This document shows positions 11,648 through 23,604 of a stretch of 64,000 nucleotides of DNA, piece by piece. Both the position numbers and the translations under genes were made by a program. The DNA comes from Formicarius rufipectus (Eukaryota > Chordata > Aves > Passeriformes > Formicariidae): NCBI GenBank assembly GCA_013399695.1, contig VXAU01002075.1:783306-847305 (forward strand). The letters run 5' to 3'. The notes under the pieces are model-generated. The model was not told the origin of the DNA and did no database searches. It saw nothing but the letters and a program-made list of their open reading frames with translations. Numbering within the stretch: position 1 is the first letter of the stretch; every line of letters starts with the position of its first letter.

Positions 11648-13450
11648 GTACGTGGGCACACCTGGCTCGCTGAAAGGAGCTCGTGTGTCTGAGGGGCAGC
11701 TGGTGAGGAGTGAGAAAAGCGCTCCTGGAGCGGTCGGGCACGGTCCCCGTTTGTGGGGGGGCAAACAGGAACGTTTATTGAAGTTACAAGATACGATATA
11801 TAGGTTCAGGAAGTAAATATTCATCTCAGGGGCTGGTTTTATGCTAAATATGGGAGGAGATATTACATTATGGTGGCTATGGAGGGCAGTCAGGAATGCG
11901 AGGTCGGAAGAAACAAAGACGCTTTATACATGAAAGTTCATCTGGCTTAGGGAGAGTACACAGAAGCCCACAAATCTTGTCAGCTCTAGGTGGCTTGGAG
12001 ATACTGAGGCAGTAGATGTCAGATGACTTTGTTGAGTTTAATCAGACCTGGGATACTCCCAGTACACTTTCCCAAGGCTTCTTTGACTTTCCAGTCAACT
12101 TTCTTGAAGCCAAGCTGTTTTTGAATCCCACACACTCCAGTGTCAAAGAATGTGGGGGTGTTTGCAGTTAACCTTGGGACGAGGCTGCAGCGCTGACAGA
12201 GGCAGGATAAAGGCAGGGTGGTTAGATTGGAGTGGCACTGGCTTTATTGGTGGCTTGGGTTTTACAATGGATGGGTGAGATTTGTTTGTGAATGAAGTGG
12301 TGGGACCAGGTGCTCTGAAATTCAGCAGGTCACTGCAGGGATTCCACGGCACCACCTGCGTCCAGGGACAACCCTGCAGGATGTGATGGTTTGGTCTTTG
12401 CTTTGCAGTAAGGAATCTGTGCCACTGAAGGGGACAGTGCAGTCACCTGCCTCAGTCTTCAGCCTCTGTTAACATACAAATACCTGTTTTAATGTGAATG
12501 TGTAATTCTATCATTAAAGATTCATTTGAAAATAATAAGCATGTAGAATTTCATGCTTCAAAATGAGTGAGTTTTGAGGTTTCTTTGGAAATAATGACAC
12601 TTCTGGCCTTAGCTCTTTTTTCATGGACAGCTTGTCCTTAGCTACAGGAACTCTAGACTAAATGGGTCTGATAGGTCCCTTGCCCAGGCTTCAGGTGGAC
12701 TCCTTATGGTAGCACAGCAGCAGCAGACTTGTGTGTCTTGGAGATCTCAGCAAAGAAGAATAGCTACAAAAAGGAGTTTATGACCTGAATGATACAGGGT
12801 AAAATGCAATAAGTAGCTTTTGGACCTAATGTGTGTTTGTTAGCTGCTAAATATCTACATCAGTAGTGTGGTACCCATCAGTAGAGTACAGCAAGTATTT
12901 CTAAAGATAGAAGTAGCTTGTGTACAGTGTAGGATTGAAAGTACTCAAGTGCAGCTGTAAAGCTCCCTCTGCAAATTGTAAGAGAAAAAGATAGTGATAA
13001 TGTTAATAAAGTGTACAGATGCTTTCTAAATGGAAAAATAATTGTAGCAGTGGAGAAACACATTTTTATGTATATTTATCTCTGGCCATGAAGATGTGAA
13101 ACCTGCCTGTGCAGCACCAGCTCAGTCCCCTGGGAATGCTGCACCAGTCTGTCTGCAGGCCATTGAGTGGCCTCATACCTCACTTGGAAAGGCAGCATGG
13201 CAAAGACTTGTTGTTGCTAAAGAAAGTGCATTTGTTAGACCTCTCTCTGGAACACAATGAGTTATTGCCATGGGATGGTTGGGGAACTTGGGAGGCTGCT
13301 GAGCCCCTGCAGTTCTGGCTTTGGAGCTGCTGCTAATCCTGGCTGCTTTGGTGGTCCCTGCACAGCCAACCCAGCGTAAAAACAATTAAAGAAAGGAAAC
13401 AGGAGCATGGTGAGGTCTCAAAGCACTGTGTGGCTTTTGTTGCTCCACAG
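11648..13450. other. Intron after the mucin-like exon
   Basis: Phase 1 intron of 1803 bases. The donor is GTACGT and the acceptor TGCTCCACAG. I see no further exon, RNA gene or recognisable mobile element. Confidence 0.85.
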
Positions 13451-13563
13451 TTCTGTTTCTGAACACGAGGAGGATGATGATCAGCAATGCCTTCAGGGAG
13501 AGCGTGAGAAAAGGACTCAACCAAGTGCTGAGACAGGCGTTCAACCAAAACGTCAGTGCTCAG
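13451..13563 (+). CDS. KIAA1549L: KIAA1549L exon: SEA-like module 1, first half
   Basis: The exon encodes residues 1-38 and completes a codon begun at 11647. It reads VLFLNTRRMMISNAFRESVR and then KGLNQVLRQAFNQNVSAQ. It enters in phase 1 and leaves in phase 0 at CAG|GTAAGC. The amphipathic helix followed by a short strand matches the helix-strand start of the two later modules (MEQRLQRAF in module 2, MEQRLAPLF in module 3). One N-glycosylation sequon (NVSA) is present. It acts outside the cell, between the mucin-like stalk and the membrane. Confidence 0.9.
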
Positions 13564-15057
13564 GTAAGCATGCTTGGTTTGCCTGCATGGTCTCACCAAA
13601 GCTCTCCCACCAAAGGGATCCCAGCTGGCTGCAGCTCCAGTGGTGTCTTTGGTTGCAGGAAGCCTCTTGTTGGGGAGCACCGAGCTTTGTCCATGGAGTG
13701 CAGGCTTCGGTGGCACCCACCCTGGGCTCTAAAAATACAAGGATTATTCCAAAGCTTTTACCAATTCATTTGATGAAGAGGAAGAGAGAAACACAAACTT
13801 CTTTTTAGTGTGTTCAGGGAAATGACTACTGACAGCAGTTTCCTCTTCCCCATGCAGCTCAGGAGTGACTGCTGCTCACGGGCAGCCGAGTGCTGTCGTG
13901 CTCAGCCTGGATCAGCTGCGAGAGCATGGCTGGTAAATGAGATGTCACTGCTGTCAGTCCACTCCCTGTTTTGAAAGCCCAGTACCTGACAAGTGCAATT
14001 CTATAGGGAGGAAAATCCTGAGCAGGGAGAAAGCACATTTTCTTGGAACTAAATGGAGGTGATGTGGTCATCACTTTGCAGTTAAATTGCAGGAACCTCC
14101 TGCACTGCTGTGTGTGAGAGCAGGCTCGGGTGGGCTGCTGGGACACAGGGTCTTGTTCACTTAAGCAGGGGTTTGTGTTGAGTCCAAGTGTTATAAGTTA
14201 ACCTTACCAAGCTCCTGGGAAGGAAAAAAGTAATTTTGCTCAAACTGACTTCAGTCCCCACACTTTATTGCTGCAAGTGTGGACAATGTTGGTTTGGGAA
14301 TTGTGTGTTCCTGAGTCTTGGCAGCAGCAATAAAAACTGTCAGGTTTAGTCCCCTACCTTTTTGGAGACTTGAGAGGAGCTGCGTTTTAGTTACCAGCCA
14401 AAACCTAGTGGAGAGGACCAATTCCAAGGCTAAAATCTTTTGGAAAATGCAGAGTTTTGAGGTAAAACTCATGTTTTGACTCATAATGTATTCATTCTTG
14501 TGCTTTGTCTTTTCCACTCAGAGAGGTCAGAATCTCTGGATTGCTCGTATTTCCAATATGCCCTTGTTCTTGCAAATATCCCACACACTTATAGACTGGA
14601 CAGTATAGGGCAACTGTCAACAAGTGACAGCCCAGTTAAATATTGGAAACTTTAACCTTTCAAAAGTCTGCCTCCAAACCTGCAATGACAGACACATGCA
14701 TGAAGTCAGCGAACTTCAGGCATGAAGTAGGAGCTGGAATTTCTCTGGATTCTCTGTATTTTCACATGTCTAAGTAAGATGTTCTGGTGTCTGTACATGA
14801 ATGAAGCCCCAGCTTAGGCTGATGGCTGTGGTAGCAACATTTCACGGCTTCAGTTTGGAGCACCTGCTGTGTGGGCTGAGCCTGCAGTTCTGCTAATACC
14901 ATGTCTGATAGGACACTAACTGATCCTGTGGGGTTTATAGGGGATTACAGGATAAAAGCCCTGCAAGGGAGCCACATTCAGCCTGAGAAGTCCTATCAAA
15001 TAGTGATTGTACTGCAAATAAAATACTAAAAAAAATATGCTTCCCCATGTGTTTTAG
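13564..15057. other. Intron within module 1
   Basis: Phase 0 intron of 1494 bases, from GTAAGC to GTTTTAG. Nothing beyond unique-looking intronic sequence is seen. Confidence 0.85.
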
Positions 15058-15277
15058 GTTGAAATCCTGGAGCAATCAAGTAACCTGACAGTGGGTTACT
15101 ACGTTACCCGGGGCAGACTGGTTTTCATCCCAGCTGCTGTAATCGAAAGGCTCCTCGCCTACGGCATCAGCAACGCCACGGCGGACATCAAGCAGCACGT
15201 GCCACATCTCCAGGCCGTGGTGGCCCTGGCCTTGCCCTGGAAGCCCCTTCCTGCATACCACTTCCAGCTGAAAACAG
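15058..15277 (+). CDS. KIAA1549L: KIAA1549L exon: SEA-like module 1, second half
   Basis: The exon encodes residues 39-111, from VEILEQSSNLTVGYYVTRGR to the end PAYHFQLKT. The pattern is strand (VEIL), variable loop, strand (LTVGYYV) and then a helix (PAAVIERLLAYGI). It parallels the second halves of modules 2 and 3. Sequons are NLTV and NATA. It enters in phase 0 and leaves in phase 1 at CAG|GTGAGC. The sequence is strongly protein-like and CpG-rich compared with the flanking introns. Assignment to KIAA1549L rests on the order and similarity of all the exons, as recalled from the human protein. Confidence 0.92.
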
Positions 15278-16288
15278 GTGAGCTAGTGTCCTGCCTGCCC
15301 ACACCTGGGGCTGTCCCTGTGTGCTTGGTGCAGTGCCCGGGGATGATTTCTCAGCCCCGCTCTCCGCTGCAGTGATGTGGCAGCAGGATAAGCTCTGCTT
15401 CCTTAGGTTTCAGGTGTTGATGTTCCTGGCAGGTGCAGGACAGCCAGTGTGGGCATCTCTGTCCTTCCTGGTGCTCTGCTGTCACAGCACTGATGTGAGG
15501 TGAAGTGGCTTTGCTTTAGGGATGGGTCACACCACAGTGCTTGCCTGAGAGTTGGCATTTCGTTAAATGAACTCTGGTGGATGGATTGTGCAGTAACCTG
15601 TGTCTTTCTTCTGGGGACAGTAAGGGGAGAAACACGACTATATGATATGTACACACACACATTGTTCTGGCTGGACCTATCTGATCTGGGTCCCAGCTGT
15701 CTGACCCAGGGTCACTGTTTGACCCCACTGTATCAAACATCAGTGCAGAGTAGTAGCAGTGGAGTATAAGCTATCAGAGGGCAGAGAGTCCTGTAAAACA
15801 ATGTATTAAATTATAAAAAGATTGCTTCTGTGTGTGCTCATATGTTTATATACACATAGTGCAGTTAACTTGTTAGGTACGTTTTTCTTAGAATGAAAGT
15901 CAAACAGAATGAGAATCAGTATTGCAATTGATTATGTTTTGCAAGAGCAAATGACCTGCAAAATTTAAGACTATAACTTGTCTTTTAGAATGATTTCACT
16001 TACTGCCTGGCTCTGAGTAAATATATGCAGAGTGGACTGGTTTCACCGTATTACATATCTCTGCAGACACAATCTCCACTTGTTTATGGAGAGTATCAGT
16101 TCTAATAATGTGATTTAATTCTTACATTTTTGTCTTAATTAAGGCTGGTTTAGTGCAGTGCCTGAATGCCAGCAACTGATCTTATGTGGCATTGTTTTCA
16201 CCTGCTTAATTTGTAAATTGATCATTTTGCCCTTGGCATTGGAGGAGTTATGCAACTGAGAATATTTGCTAATACATTCCTTTTCCAG
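15278..16288. other. Intron between modules 1 and 2
   Basis: Phase 1 intron of 1011 bases, with acceptor CCTTTTCCAG. It contains a short ACACAC tract near 15650 and nothing else of note. Confidence 0.85.
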
Positions 16289-16422
16289 AGCTGCAGTTTG
16301 TGGGTCAAACAGACAATATTCAGTCATGCAAATTTATTCAGACCATGGAACAGCGGCTACAGAGGGCGTTTCAGGATGCTGAGAGAAAGGTCCTAAACAC
16401 CAGCAGCAACTTAACAGTTCAG
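16289..16422 (+). CDS. KIAA1549L: KIAA1549L exon: SEA-like module 2, first half
   Basis: The exon encodes residues 112-156, starting ELQFVGQTDNIQSCKFIQ. The helix TMEQRLQRAFQDAERKVL follows, then NTSSNLTVQ. It enters in phase 1 and leaves in phase 0 directly after the TVQ strand (CAG|GTACTT). The helix closely resembles RLMEQRLAPLF in module 3. Sequons at NTSS and NLTV suggest glycosylation where module 3 has its cleavage-like motif. Module 2 lacks the Gly-Ser pair there, so self-cleavage is not expected in it. Confidence 0.92.
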
Positions 16423-18653
16423 GTACTTTTTACAGTTCATGTTGCTTTGTCAGTGCCTGTTGCCAGACCCTCTGGGTTGTTCTTTATGTTTCTGTTTCAA
16501 CACAGTGCCTTTGCTGGCTATTTTGGGAGAAAGTCTGTGCTTTCATCTGAAATGAGATGGTTTTATGTATTGCAGGAAAACTTCCAAATGCATGATTTAT
16601 AGAAGACTGTTGCTTTTCGTGAGTTTCGAGTTTTACTGTTTGCAGTTAAGTCATACAAATGGAATTCAAATAAAAACAAATATACAAAGACATTCCTCCA
16701 AATCTATGCTTTTATTGATATGTTATTCTGACACATTAGTTGCTTTCAGTGAGGCTAGTCAGGTGTAAAGATGGTGACAGGCATAGCTGTTTGTAAGATC
16801 TGAACTAATGGAATATGGCTCTTTCTCATTTCCATACTCAGAGACAAAAAGTCACCATTAGAGTCCTGATTTTTGCAGGCATTTATATGTATAGAGGGCC
16901 AACACCCTTATGTTCTATGCCATACTTCAGGAATAAAGAAATTATCCTCTGAGTGATATTATATGTATTTGAGTTAGGATAAAACTCTGTGTATGGACTT
17001 GTGCTCCTCAGAATGGTTTGTATTTAACTTTCCAGAAGGAGAAAATTTACCATCAGAGCTCTTCTCGGTTGCTGTGATAACTTTACTGTTTCTTGTGAGC
17101 TTGTGGTCACACTGGAGGAGCTCAAAGAGGCAGAAAAGTGCACGGCAAGACACGAGCCACCACGGTAGGTGAAGGGATTATGAACCTCTTCAATAGCTGG
17201 AGCTGTGGCACTGAGGAGAGTTTCACGGTGACTGATTTGCTTGCAGTGGAAAAGGCACATCTCACACAGCACCAAAGTAATTTTGTGAAGAGCACTAGAA
17301 AAAGGTGGTAGTTGTTTTTGTGGGTATTTCCAATCTAAGAAGAGACAGAATTGGAGGTCTTGGAGGCAAGTTGGGAAGTAAGAGGCTCAAGGGTGTGATC
17401 TTCATGAGAACTTTTTTGGAATTATATTTCAGTATTGTGCAATCAAACCTGTATGAAGGTTTTAAATTAATTAGAAATTGAGCAACAGTTCTGGAGCAGA
17501 GAAAGTCAATTCAGAAAAGGTGTTGCTGCACTACAAGAGTGGAGGGAAGGGCTGCAAAGTGGGTAAAAGGTGTGAAATTACTTCATGCAGGGAGAAATGG
17601 AATTGGCCATGGTTCTCCAGCCATGAGTAGTGTAGTGAATCAGGAGTGATCATCTGGAGTTTCTCATAACAGAACCACTCAAGTTTAAGAATCCTTAAGA
17701 AGAATCCATTCACAGAGTGATAAAGATGTTACTGGAGATAAAGTCTGGAAATTACAAAAAGCAATTGGCCAAAAATATGCAACAAAAAGTCATCAACCCT
17801 TTTAAAACCCATGTGTATGATTTATGGTGAAGACCACAGTTTTGGACCAGCCTGCTGAAAGCAGTCTTCTCTTGCCCTGTGCTTGTCCAAGCCAGTTATC
17901 CAAGTGGACATTGCCTAGGCAGACCTTTGGTCTGACCTCAAACTCTTCATCTGATGTCTTTAATATCATGCTTTCTGTTTTTACTTGGTGATCTGCATGA
18001 TAAAAATGGAATATTTAAATATTGGTCCTACCTATGCATAGCCAAAAAAATATCCTCCTTGTCCCAGTGCTTAAGTTTTCTGAGAAAACATGTTTTGTTC
18101 TTGCCCTGCCTTTGGCTTTCTGCTTCCTGCATGAAACTGATGTCTGAGGAGCTGATCCAGTGCTCAATGAATAGAATTGGTCCTTAAATGCATCCTTCAG
18201 ATTTGGGCTCAGGAAGAGACTGGCATAGAGTTAATGTGGGGCAAAGAGCAGGGAGTCATATGATGATAGGAACAGAAGAGACATGACACCCCTTCATTTC
18301 ATATGGAAAAGGTGTGGATCTAGATAACTGCAATAGGAAGGCAACAAAGACAGCAAGACATGCATGACAATTCCTCTGCATCAAGCCACTGGATGATTTT
18401 TCTGATAAGCATCCTCTGCTTCATCTTACATTTTTTGATAAAAGGAGGGAAAAGCATTTTCAGGCCTGACTGCAGCTTTTCTGCCTACTGCAGTCCATTG
18501 TTCAAGTGAACATTTCTCTAGTTTGTTTGCACTGGCTTTGTTGTTGGTTTGGCTTTTTTTTTTCTTTTTGGTTTTATTTTGGTTTGTTTGTTGGTTGGTT
18601 TTTCAAAAACTGAGCTGAAACACAGCAACACCTTACTTTTGCCTCTGTTTCAG
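16423..18653. other. Intron within module 2
   Basis: Phase 0 intron of 2231 bases. A T/G-rich tract at about 18553-18604 lies before the acceptor CTGTTTCAG. No other feature is recognised. Confidence 0.85.
18553..18604 (+). repeat. T/G-rich low-complexity tract
   Basis: T-runs mixed with TTTGG and TTGGTTGG units about 50 bases upstream of an acceptor. It may add to the pyrimidine-rich context but looks like simple low complexity. Confidence 0.6.
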
Positions 18654-18816
18654 ATTTTGAACACCTCCAATGTCTCCCAAGCTGTCACTCTGTTTTACGT
18701 GGTGAACAACCGAAGCACAACACTAAATGGCACCATTTCCAGCAATCTTCTAAATCAGCTGTCAGCTGAGCTGGTGGGTTTCTACCTCACCTACCCACCT
18801 CTCACCATTGCTGAAT
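18654..18816 (+). CDS. KIAA1549L: KIAA1549L exon: SEA-like module 2, second half
   Basis: The exon encodes residues 157-210, starting ILNTSNVSQAVTLFYVVNNR and ending LTYPPLTIAE. Strand, loop, strand (AVTLFYVV) and helix (SNLLNQLSAELVGF) match the second halves of modules 1 and 3. Sequons are NTSN, NVSQ, NRST and NGTI, so this module is likely to be heavily N-glycosylated. The donor is GAAT|GTGAGT in phase 1. GTATGT four bases further on is a possible alternative but breaks the phase with the next exon. Confidence 0.92.
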
Positions 18817-21800
18817 GTGAGTATGTGCTTCCCAGCACACAGCTCTTTGACATGGGCCAGCACTGAGGTTCTGCTTTGCAAGCACCACGAGCTTTGTCCT
18901 CAAGCTCACAGATTGGAGGTGGCTTTTCTGGCTGTTTTTTGTTGAGAAAATAAGGGGGAGGGGTGGAGCTAGTTGGTTGTTTTGGGTATTTCTTTATTTT
19001 TTGAGTCCAGTGTTTGCTTTAACTGCTAGCAGCACTGTCACATAACTGAGAAAAACACCTATGAAATCCTGTGCCACGCTCCAAACAAAAGGAAATTGTG
19101 GTTTTATGTAAAACAAAGCTCAAAAGGTCCCACATTTTTTACAAAATAGCATATGAACTTAAACTTCAGCAGAGCCCCTTCAGTCCCAGTGCTTCCTCCA
19201 GTGGCTGGGCTGGGATCAGGCTGAGTGTGTGTTTGGGCAGTGGGTGAGCTCTGACTACACTTGTTTGTTTAAGAAGTTCTTGGTGTATTTGCTGAACTTC
19301 AGTTTGGAAGTGGTCTGAGCTCTTCAGCATCAGTAGCTTGGTTGCATTCCAGTTGTTCTGAAGGCTCAGGGGTAGAGAGTGCTGGAGACAATTGTGTGGG
19401 CAGCCTCTGTGGTACATATGCTCTCTTACTCTGCATGCTAATGTCTCTGAAATGATTAAAGGGACAAGACATTTGATTATGGGGATTTCTGTTTAATCTG
19501 CTTGTTAATGTGATGTGTGAAATTAAGCCCCCTGAAGAGACAGGGCATCCAGTCACTAGAGATCAGTGTTCCCTGGAAGTGAGAAGGGACAGGGACATGC
19601 TGTGTACATTAGTGCATGGTAGTGGACTGGTGAAGGAAGGGCAGGCTTCATCTGATCTCACTGTGTGTAACTCTTCATGAGATGCTTGTTAGAACTGAAA
19701 CACTGTGCTCAGATACCAGTAAAGAGCTGGTTAAGCTTCTGGTAGCTATAAAACTCAGTGATAAGGCTATGGAGTGGTTTGCAATTTTTCATTTCACAAT
19801 CATTGAAATAATTGGGCACATAAGGGTGGAGTCAAATATGTCTTTATGATCAGAACTGAGTGGATTTTTAGCTTTAGGTAAAATAACTGAGGTGCTTGTT
19901 AATTTTCTGATTCTAAGAAAAAGCAGGCTGTTGGGAAGTGAGTACTGGGGAAAACACAAGTTATCTTTTTTTGTCAGTCCATTTTGTTTGCAAACAGTCC
20001 AACAGCAGAGAACTTACCTTGCTCAGTTCTTCATCAGTGACTTGCACAATGAGCTGTCTGTGGGATAAGTGGTTGCTGTGAGGCAGTCAGGAATCACAGC
20101 TAACTGTGGTGATTGTGCAAATCTTTGGAAAAGCAGGTGTCTGTGTTATTCTTGAGGCATTACCTATCAAATTGTAGGTATTTGCAGACTGCCTAGTGGT
20201 GAGTTCTTGCACAGCCTTGGTGCACTTTTGAATCAGAGTTTTGATTGCAGGGTAAGTGACACATCTCAAGGTAGGCTTGAGTTTTCATAAGTCTTCCCAC
20301 AGGCAAGGGGAGGTGGAGGGAGGCTGTGGACAAAGGAAGGGATGTAGCCCATTCCTGATCTGGCAGACTTCCCCTTCCTTTTCATGGCTGGCAGGTGAAC
20401 CTGTCTGCAGAGTGCCCCCTGTGCAGGACTTGCCATCGTGGGACATGCAGGAGCACAGGGAGAGAGCTTGAGGAAGTTTTGATGATGGCTGTGCTCAGCT
20501 CAACTGTTGGGTTTCCAAAATGGGTCTGTTGCATAGCAAGAGGATTATGATGCTTCTCACAAAGGCAATGCAGGCATCTGCTTAGTAGTCAGGAGCTGTG
20601 GAAGCCATTTGTCACACAGCAAGAGTCTTGTTTGCTACTGCAGTTCTCTGATCCCCACACATGATGAAGAAGGTAAAGTCTTTAGCTGGTGCTTCTCTAA
20701 CAACTAATGGCTTATATTTCATTTTGGAGTTCTTGGTTTTATTCCCAGTGCAGCAGCTGTACTGCAGACTCAGAACTTAATGCACACGTAGTGTTTATGG
20801 CTCCAGACTGAGAGCGTGCCTGGAAAACGTTTCCTTTGAAGAACGTTTGATGCTTATTCATATGACAGTGTTGTTGTCTCAGTTTATTAAACAAATATTG
20901 AGGTTGTTCTCAGAGCATGTTATTTCCCAGTAGGCTCCAGTGGCCCCTCCAGAGCCTTTGCAATCTGTCATGGAAATGCACAGCTCGGGGCACGTTGTGA
21001 AATCTCTTCTCAAAAGCAGTTACTGTGTGTAGTCAGATCCTTTGCAATGTTTACTATTTCACACCACTTCGGGGTTTTAAAATCAAGGTAACTCAATAGC
21101 AGCACATCAACATGCAAAGCGTGGATATTTTCTGAATTAAGTTCCTACTATTAATGCTTTCCACGTTGCATAAATCTATTGAAAAACGCTAAGCCGTATA
21201 ATGAATTAGCAGCATATTGAGCTTTACAGGCTAATGCACTTTGGAGAGGGGGAAGCAAACAAAAGGCATCAAAATAGCAAATATCAGTTTCTCACAGATG
21301 TAAACACATATGGTAGTAATGACTTAAACTGTGCAGAGTGAGAGAGAGCACCACACTCCAAAGTGTGTTCACCGGTTTTTTTAGTCTCCTTTGTAATTCA
21401 TTTGGAGTCTGATCCTGCTTTATTTTAGTGTTATTTTAGGTTAAAACTGTGTTCTGGATTACATAAGTATTAATCACAGAATCAACATGGAAACCTGCCT
21501 TGTTTTCTGCAGGGTAGAAAGCAGCAGAAATGTGTACAACGTGGACCCAAACGTGCTACCTGTCATTCCTGGTACTGGGCAATCCTGGCCTTTGCCCCTG
21601 CCAATGTACCAGCCAGTGGTTTGGCAACAGAGGGTCTATGTTCTACTTTGTATGGCAGTGCTACTGTTTACACTTGATGTGCTTTTTCAGACCGAAGAAA
21701 AGTTGTAACCCTGAAAATTATGCCTGTAGATCTCCTCTTGGGCCACAGTTCAATTTATTTATCACTGCCTGGTTAGCCAGTTTTGGGACGTAAGATGTAT

Positions 21801-21846
21801 AGTATGCTGGAATGTTATGACATAATTTCAACTTTTCTTTTTAAAG
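18817..21846. other. Intron between module 2 and the linker exon
   Basis: Phase 1 intron of 3030 bases. About 20800-21260 keeps isolated CpGs and homeodomain-like TAAT/ATTA sites in AT-rich unique sequence, which makes it a possible conserved noncoding element. No exon is recognised. Confidence 0.75.
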
Positions 21847-21906
21847 CTTTGGAGTATCCAAACCTGGATGTCTCGGAGTCAACTAGAGACTACTGGGTGA
21901 TAACAG
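21847..21906 (+). CDS. KIAA1549L: KIAA1549L 60-base linker exon
   Basis: The exon encodes residues 211-230, beginning SLEYPNLDVSESTRDYW and ending VIT. It is flanked by phase 1 introns on both sides, so it could be skipped without shifting the frame. It connects modules 2 and 3. The YPxLxxSE pattern is one I recall as conserved in this family. The acceptor is TTTTTAAAG and the donor ACAG|GTACCT. Confidence 0.9.
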
Positions 21907-23452
21907 GTACCTTCTAATCTCCTTCCCTCCTCCGTGCACTTCAGGGGATGATTTTTAGTGCTTGTTTATATAAACACATCGGTGCAGTACTTTTACACAA
22001 AAATAAGTGGCTACCCCCTGAACCTGCCTGTTGCATTCCACTGGGCAAATGTATTTAGTGGCACTCTGGGGCATGACTGATTCATCAGCTTGAACAGCAA
22101 TGTCTCCCATGTCCAACACCCCCCTCGGAATTGATGGCGCTTTGGTTTAGGCATTTCTGAGAGCAGCGGTATCTTCTCAGCGTTTTGAAACACAAATAGA
22201 CTGTTTGGTTTTGTTTCTTTACCATGAGTCTTGGATTTAAATCTGAAATCAAAGGAGACCTGTAGACATAACCCAGAAAGAAACGTGAGCTGTTAAACAA
22301 GAGAGGTTTGTTACGATTTGCTGACTCTCAGGGTCCAGAGATTTTTGTGTTTTCACCTGACACATTAGGCATGTAACTTCCTGTTGGTGGAAAAGAAGGT
22401 GCAGAGAAAGCTCACAGGCTTCGAAATTCCTGCTTTATCAAGTCATTTCACTGGTATCACATTCTCATTTGCAATCATTTTGACTTCAGAGATGATAACT
22501 GGGACAGAAAGAGTCCCTTTCCCCCAGACATCTTTGAGTGAGTAGATAACCAAAGCCTTTCTAATTGGTGTGTCTGTACCTGGAATTGTTTAATGCTCAG
22601 GAGAGCAAGCAGAAAGGAGTCTGACATGAAATGGATTTGGTGCCTGTTATATCTATTCATAAATTTGAGATAAGAAATAAGTTTATGCAGGGATTATCAT
22701 CCTCTGAAGGGAGCGGTACAGCTCTTTCACATATGGACCCTGTGAACCTGATATTCCATTTCCTTCCCCTGTGCACTTGCTGCATTGGAGTATTATTGGT
22801 ATTACAATGGAAACTTTGTTTTCAAAAAAACCCATGGTGGTCCCAGAAGAATTTTTTTTTAAATAATGTTGAAAAAAATCATACATATGTATGAATTGAA
22901 TCATCATGCCATATCACTTTTTTGAACTTCATGTAAATCCAGTGTCTTCTAAATTTTCCATTCATTTATGCTTCAGAAATGTTTATTCAGTTTTTGGCGC
23001 TCTCAAACAGGGTATTTTGCTTCAAACTGAGTTGTACAAAATCCTAACTTCTGATTTCAAATCTGCAGGATGGAAAACTGGTTTATTTAACAGGAGCATC
23101 TGAGGACAAACATAAAACCAGCAGCTCTCAAATAGGTTTTACCCTACTTTTTACATTGAAGATCATAGATGAGGTGCTTCCCAGAGCCATTTTGGTAAAC
23201 TGAAGGCCTAAAAATGTTTCTTGAGGGTTTTAGTCTCTGAAACATCACTGACACTATCTAAGAAGAAGAGTACAGGGGGTGATACAGAAGGATGTTTGAT
23301 ACACCTTGGGAATTACTGAGAGGTGTAACACTGGTTATTTTTATTCTAAGCTGGTCAGTACCTCCCTCTTCCAGCCTGTGCCATGGACCACGTGTTACTT
23401 TACCTGTCCATGTAAGATGTGCTGATAATGTGTTTCTTCTCCATTCCCACAG
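21907..23452. other. Intron before module 3
   Basis: Phase 1 intron of 1546 bases, ending TCCCACAG. No recognisable element was found. Confidence 0.85.
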
Positions 23453-23604
23453 TTATTCAAGGGGTTGACATGGCCTTACTGGGGCTGAACAACCAGAGCT
23501 TTGCAAGACTGATGGAGCAGCGTTTGGCCCCGCTCTTCATGATGTCCCACCAGCAAGGAAGGCGATTCAAACGTGCCACCACTGTGGGCAGCTACACTGT
23601 GCAG
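23453..23604 (+). CDS. KIAA1549L: KIAA1549L exon: SEA-like module 3, first half, with cleavage-like motifs
   Basis: The exon encodes residues 231-281. Helix SFARLMEQRLAPLFMM is followed by HQQGRRFKRATTVGSYTVQ. RFKR at residues 268-271 fits the furin consensus R-X-K/R-R. GSYTV at 276-280 resembles the SEA self-cleavage sequence, Gly-Ser followed by hydrophobic residues. Both sit in the turn before the strand where SEA domains cleave. It enters in phase 1 and leaves in phase 0 after TVQ. The donor CAG|GTGCTC is weaker than the others. This is the membrane-proximal module, so cutting would leave a mucin-bearing N-terminal part associated with a membrane-bound C-terminal part. Cleavage itself is inference. 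Confidence 0.92.

Noticed and set aside
10788..11741. Long open frame on the minus strand opposite the mucin exon (317 codons)
   Set aside because: It mirrors the Ser/Thr/Ala-rich coding strand, has no splice or similarity support, and the plus strand frame joins properly to the downstream exons.
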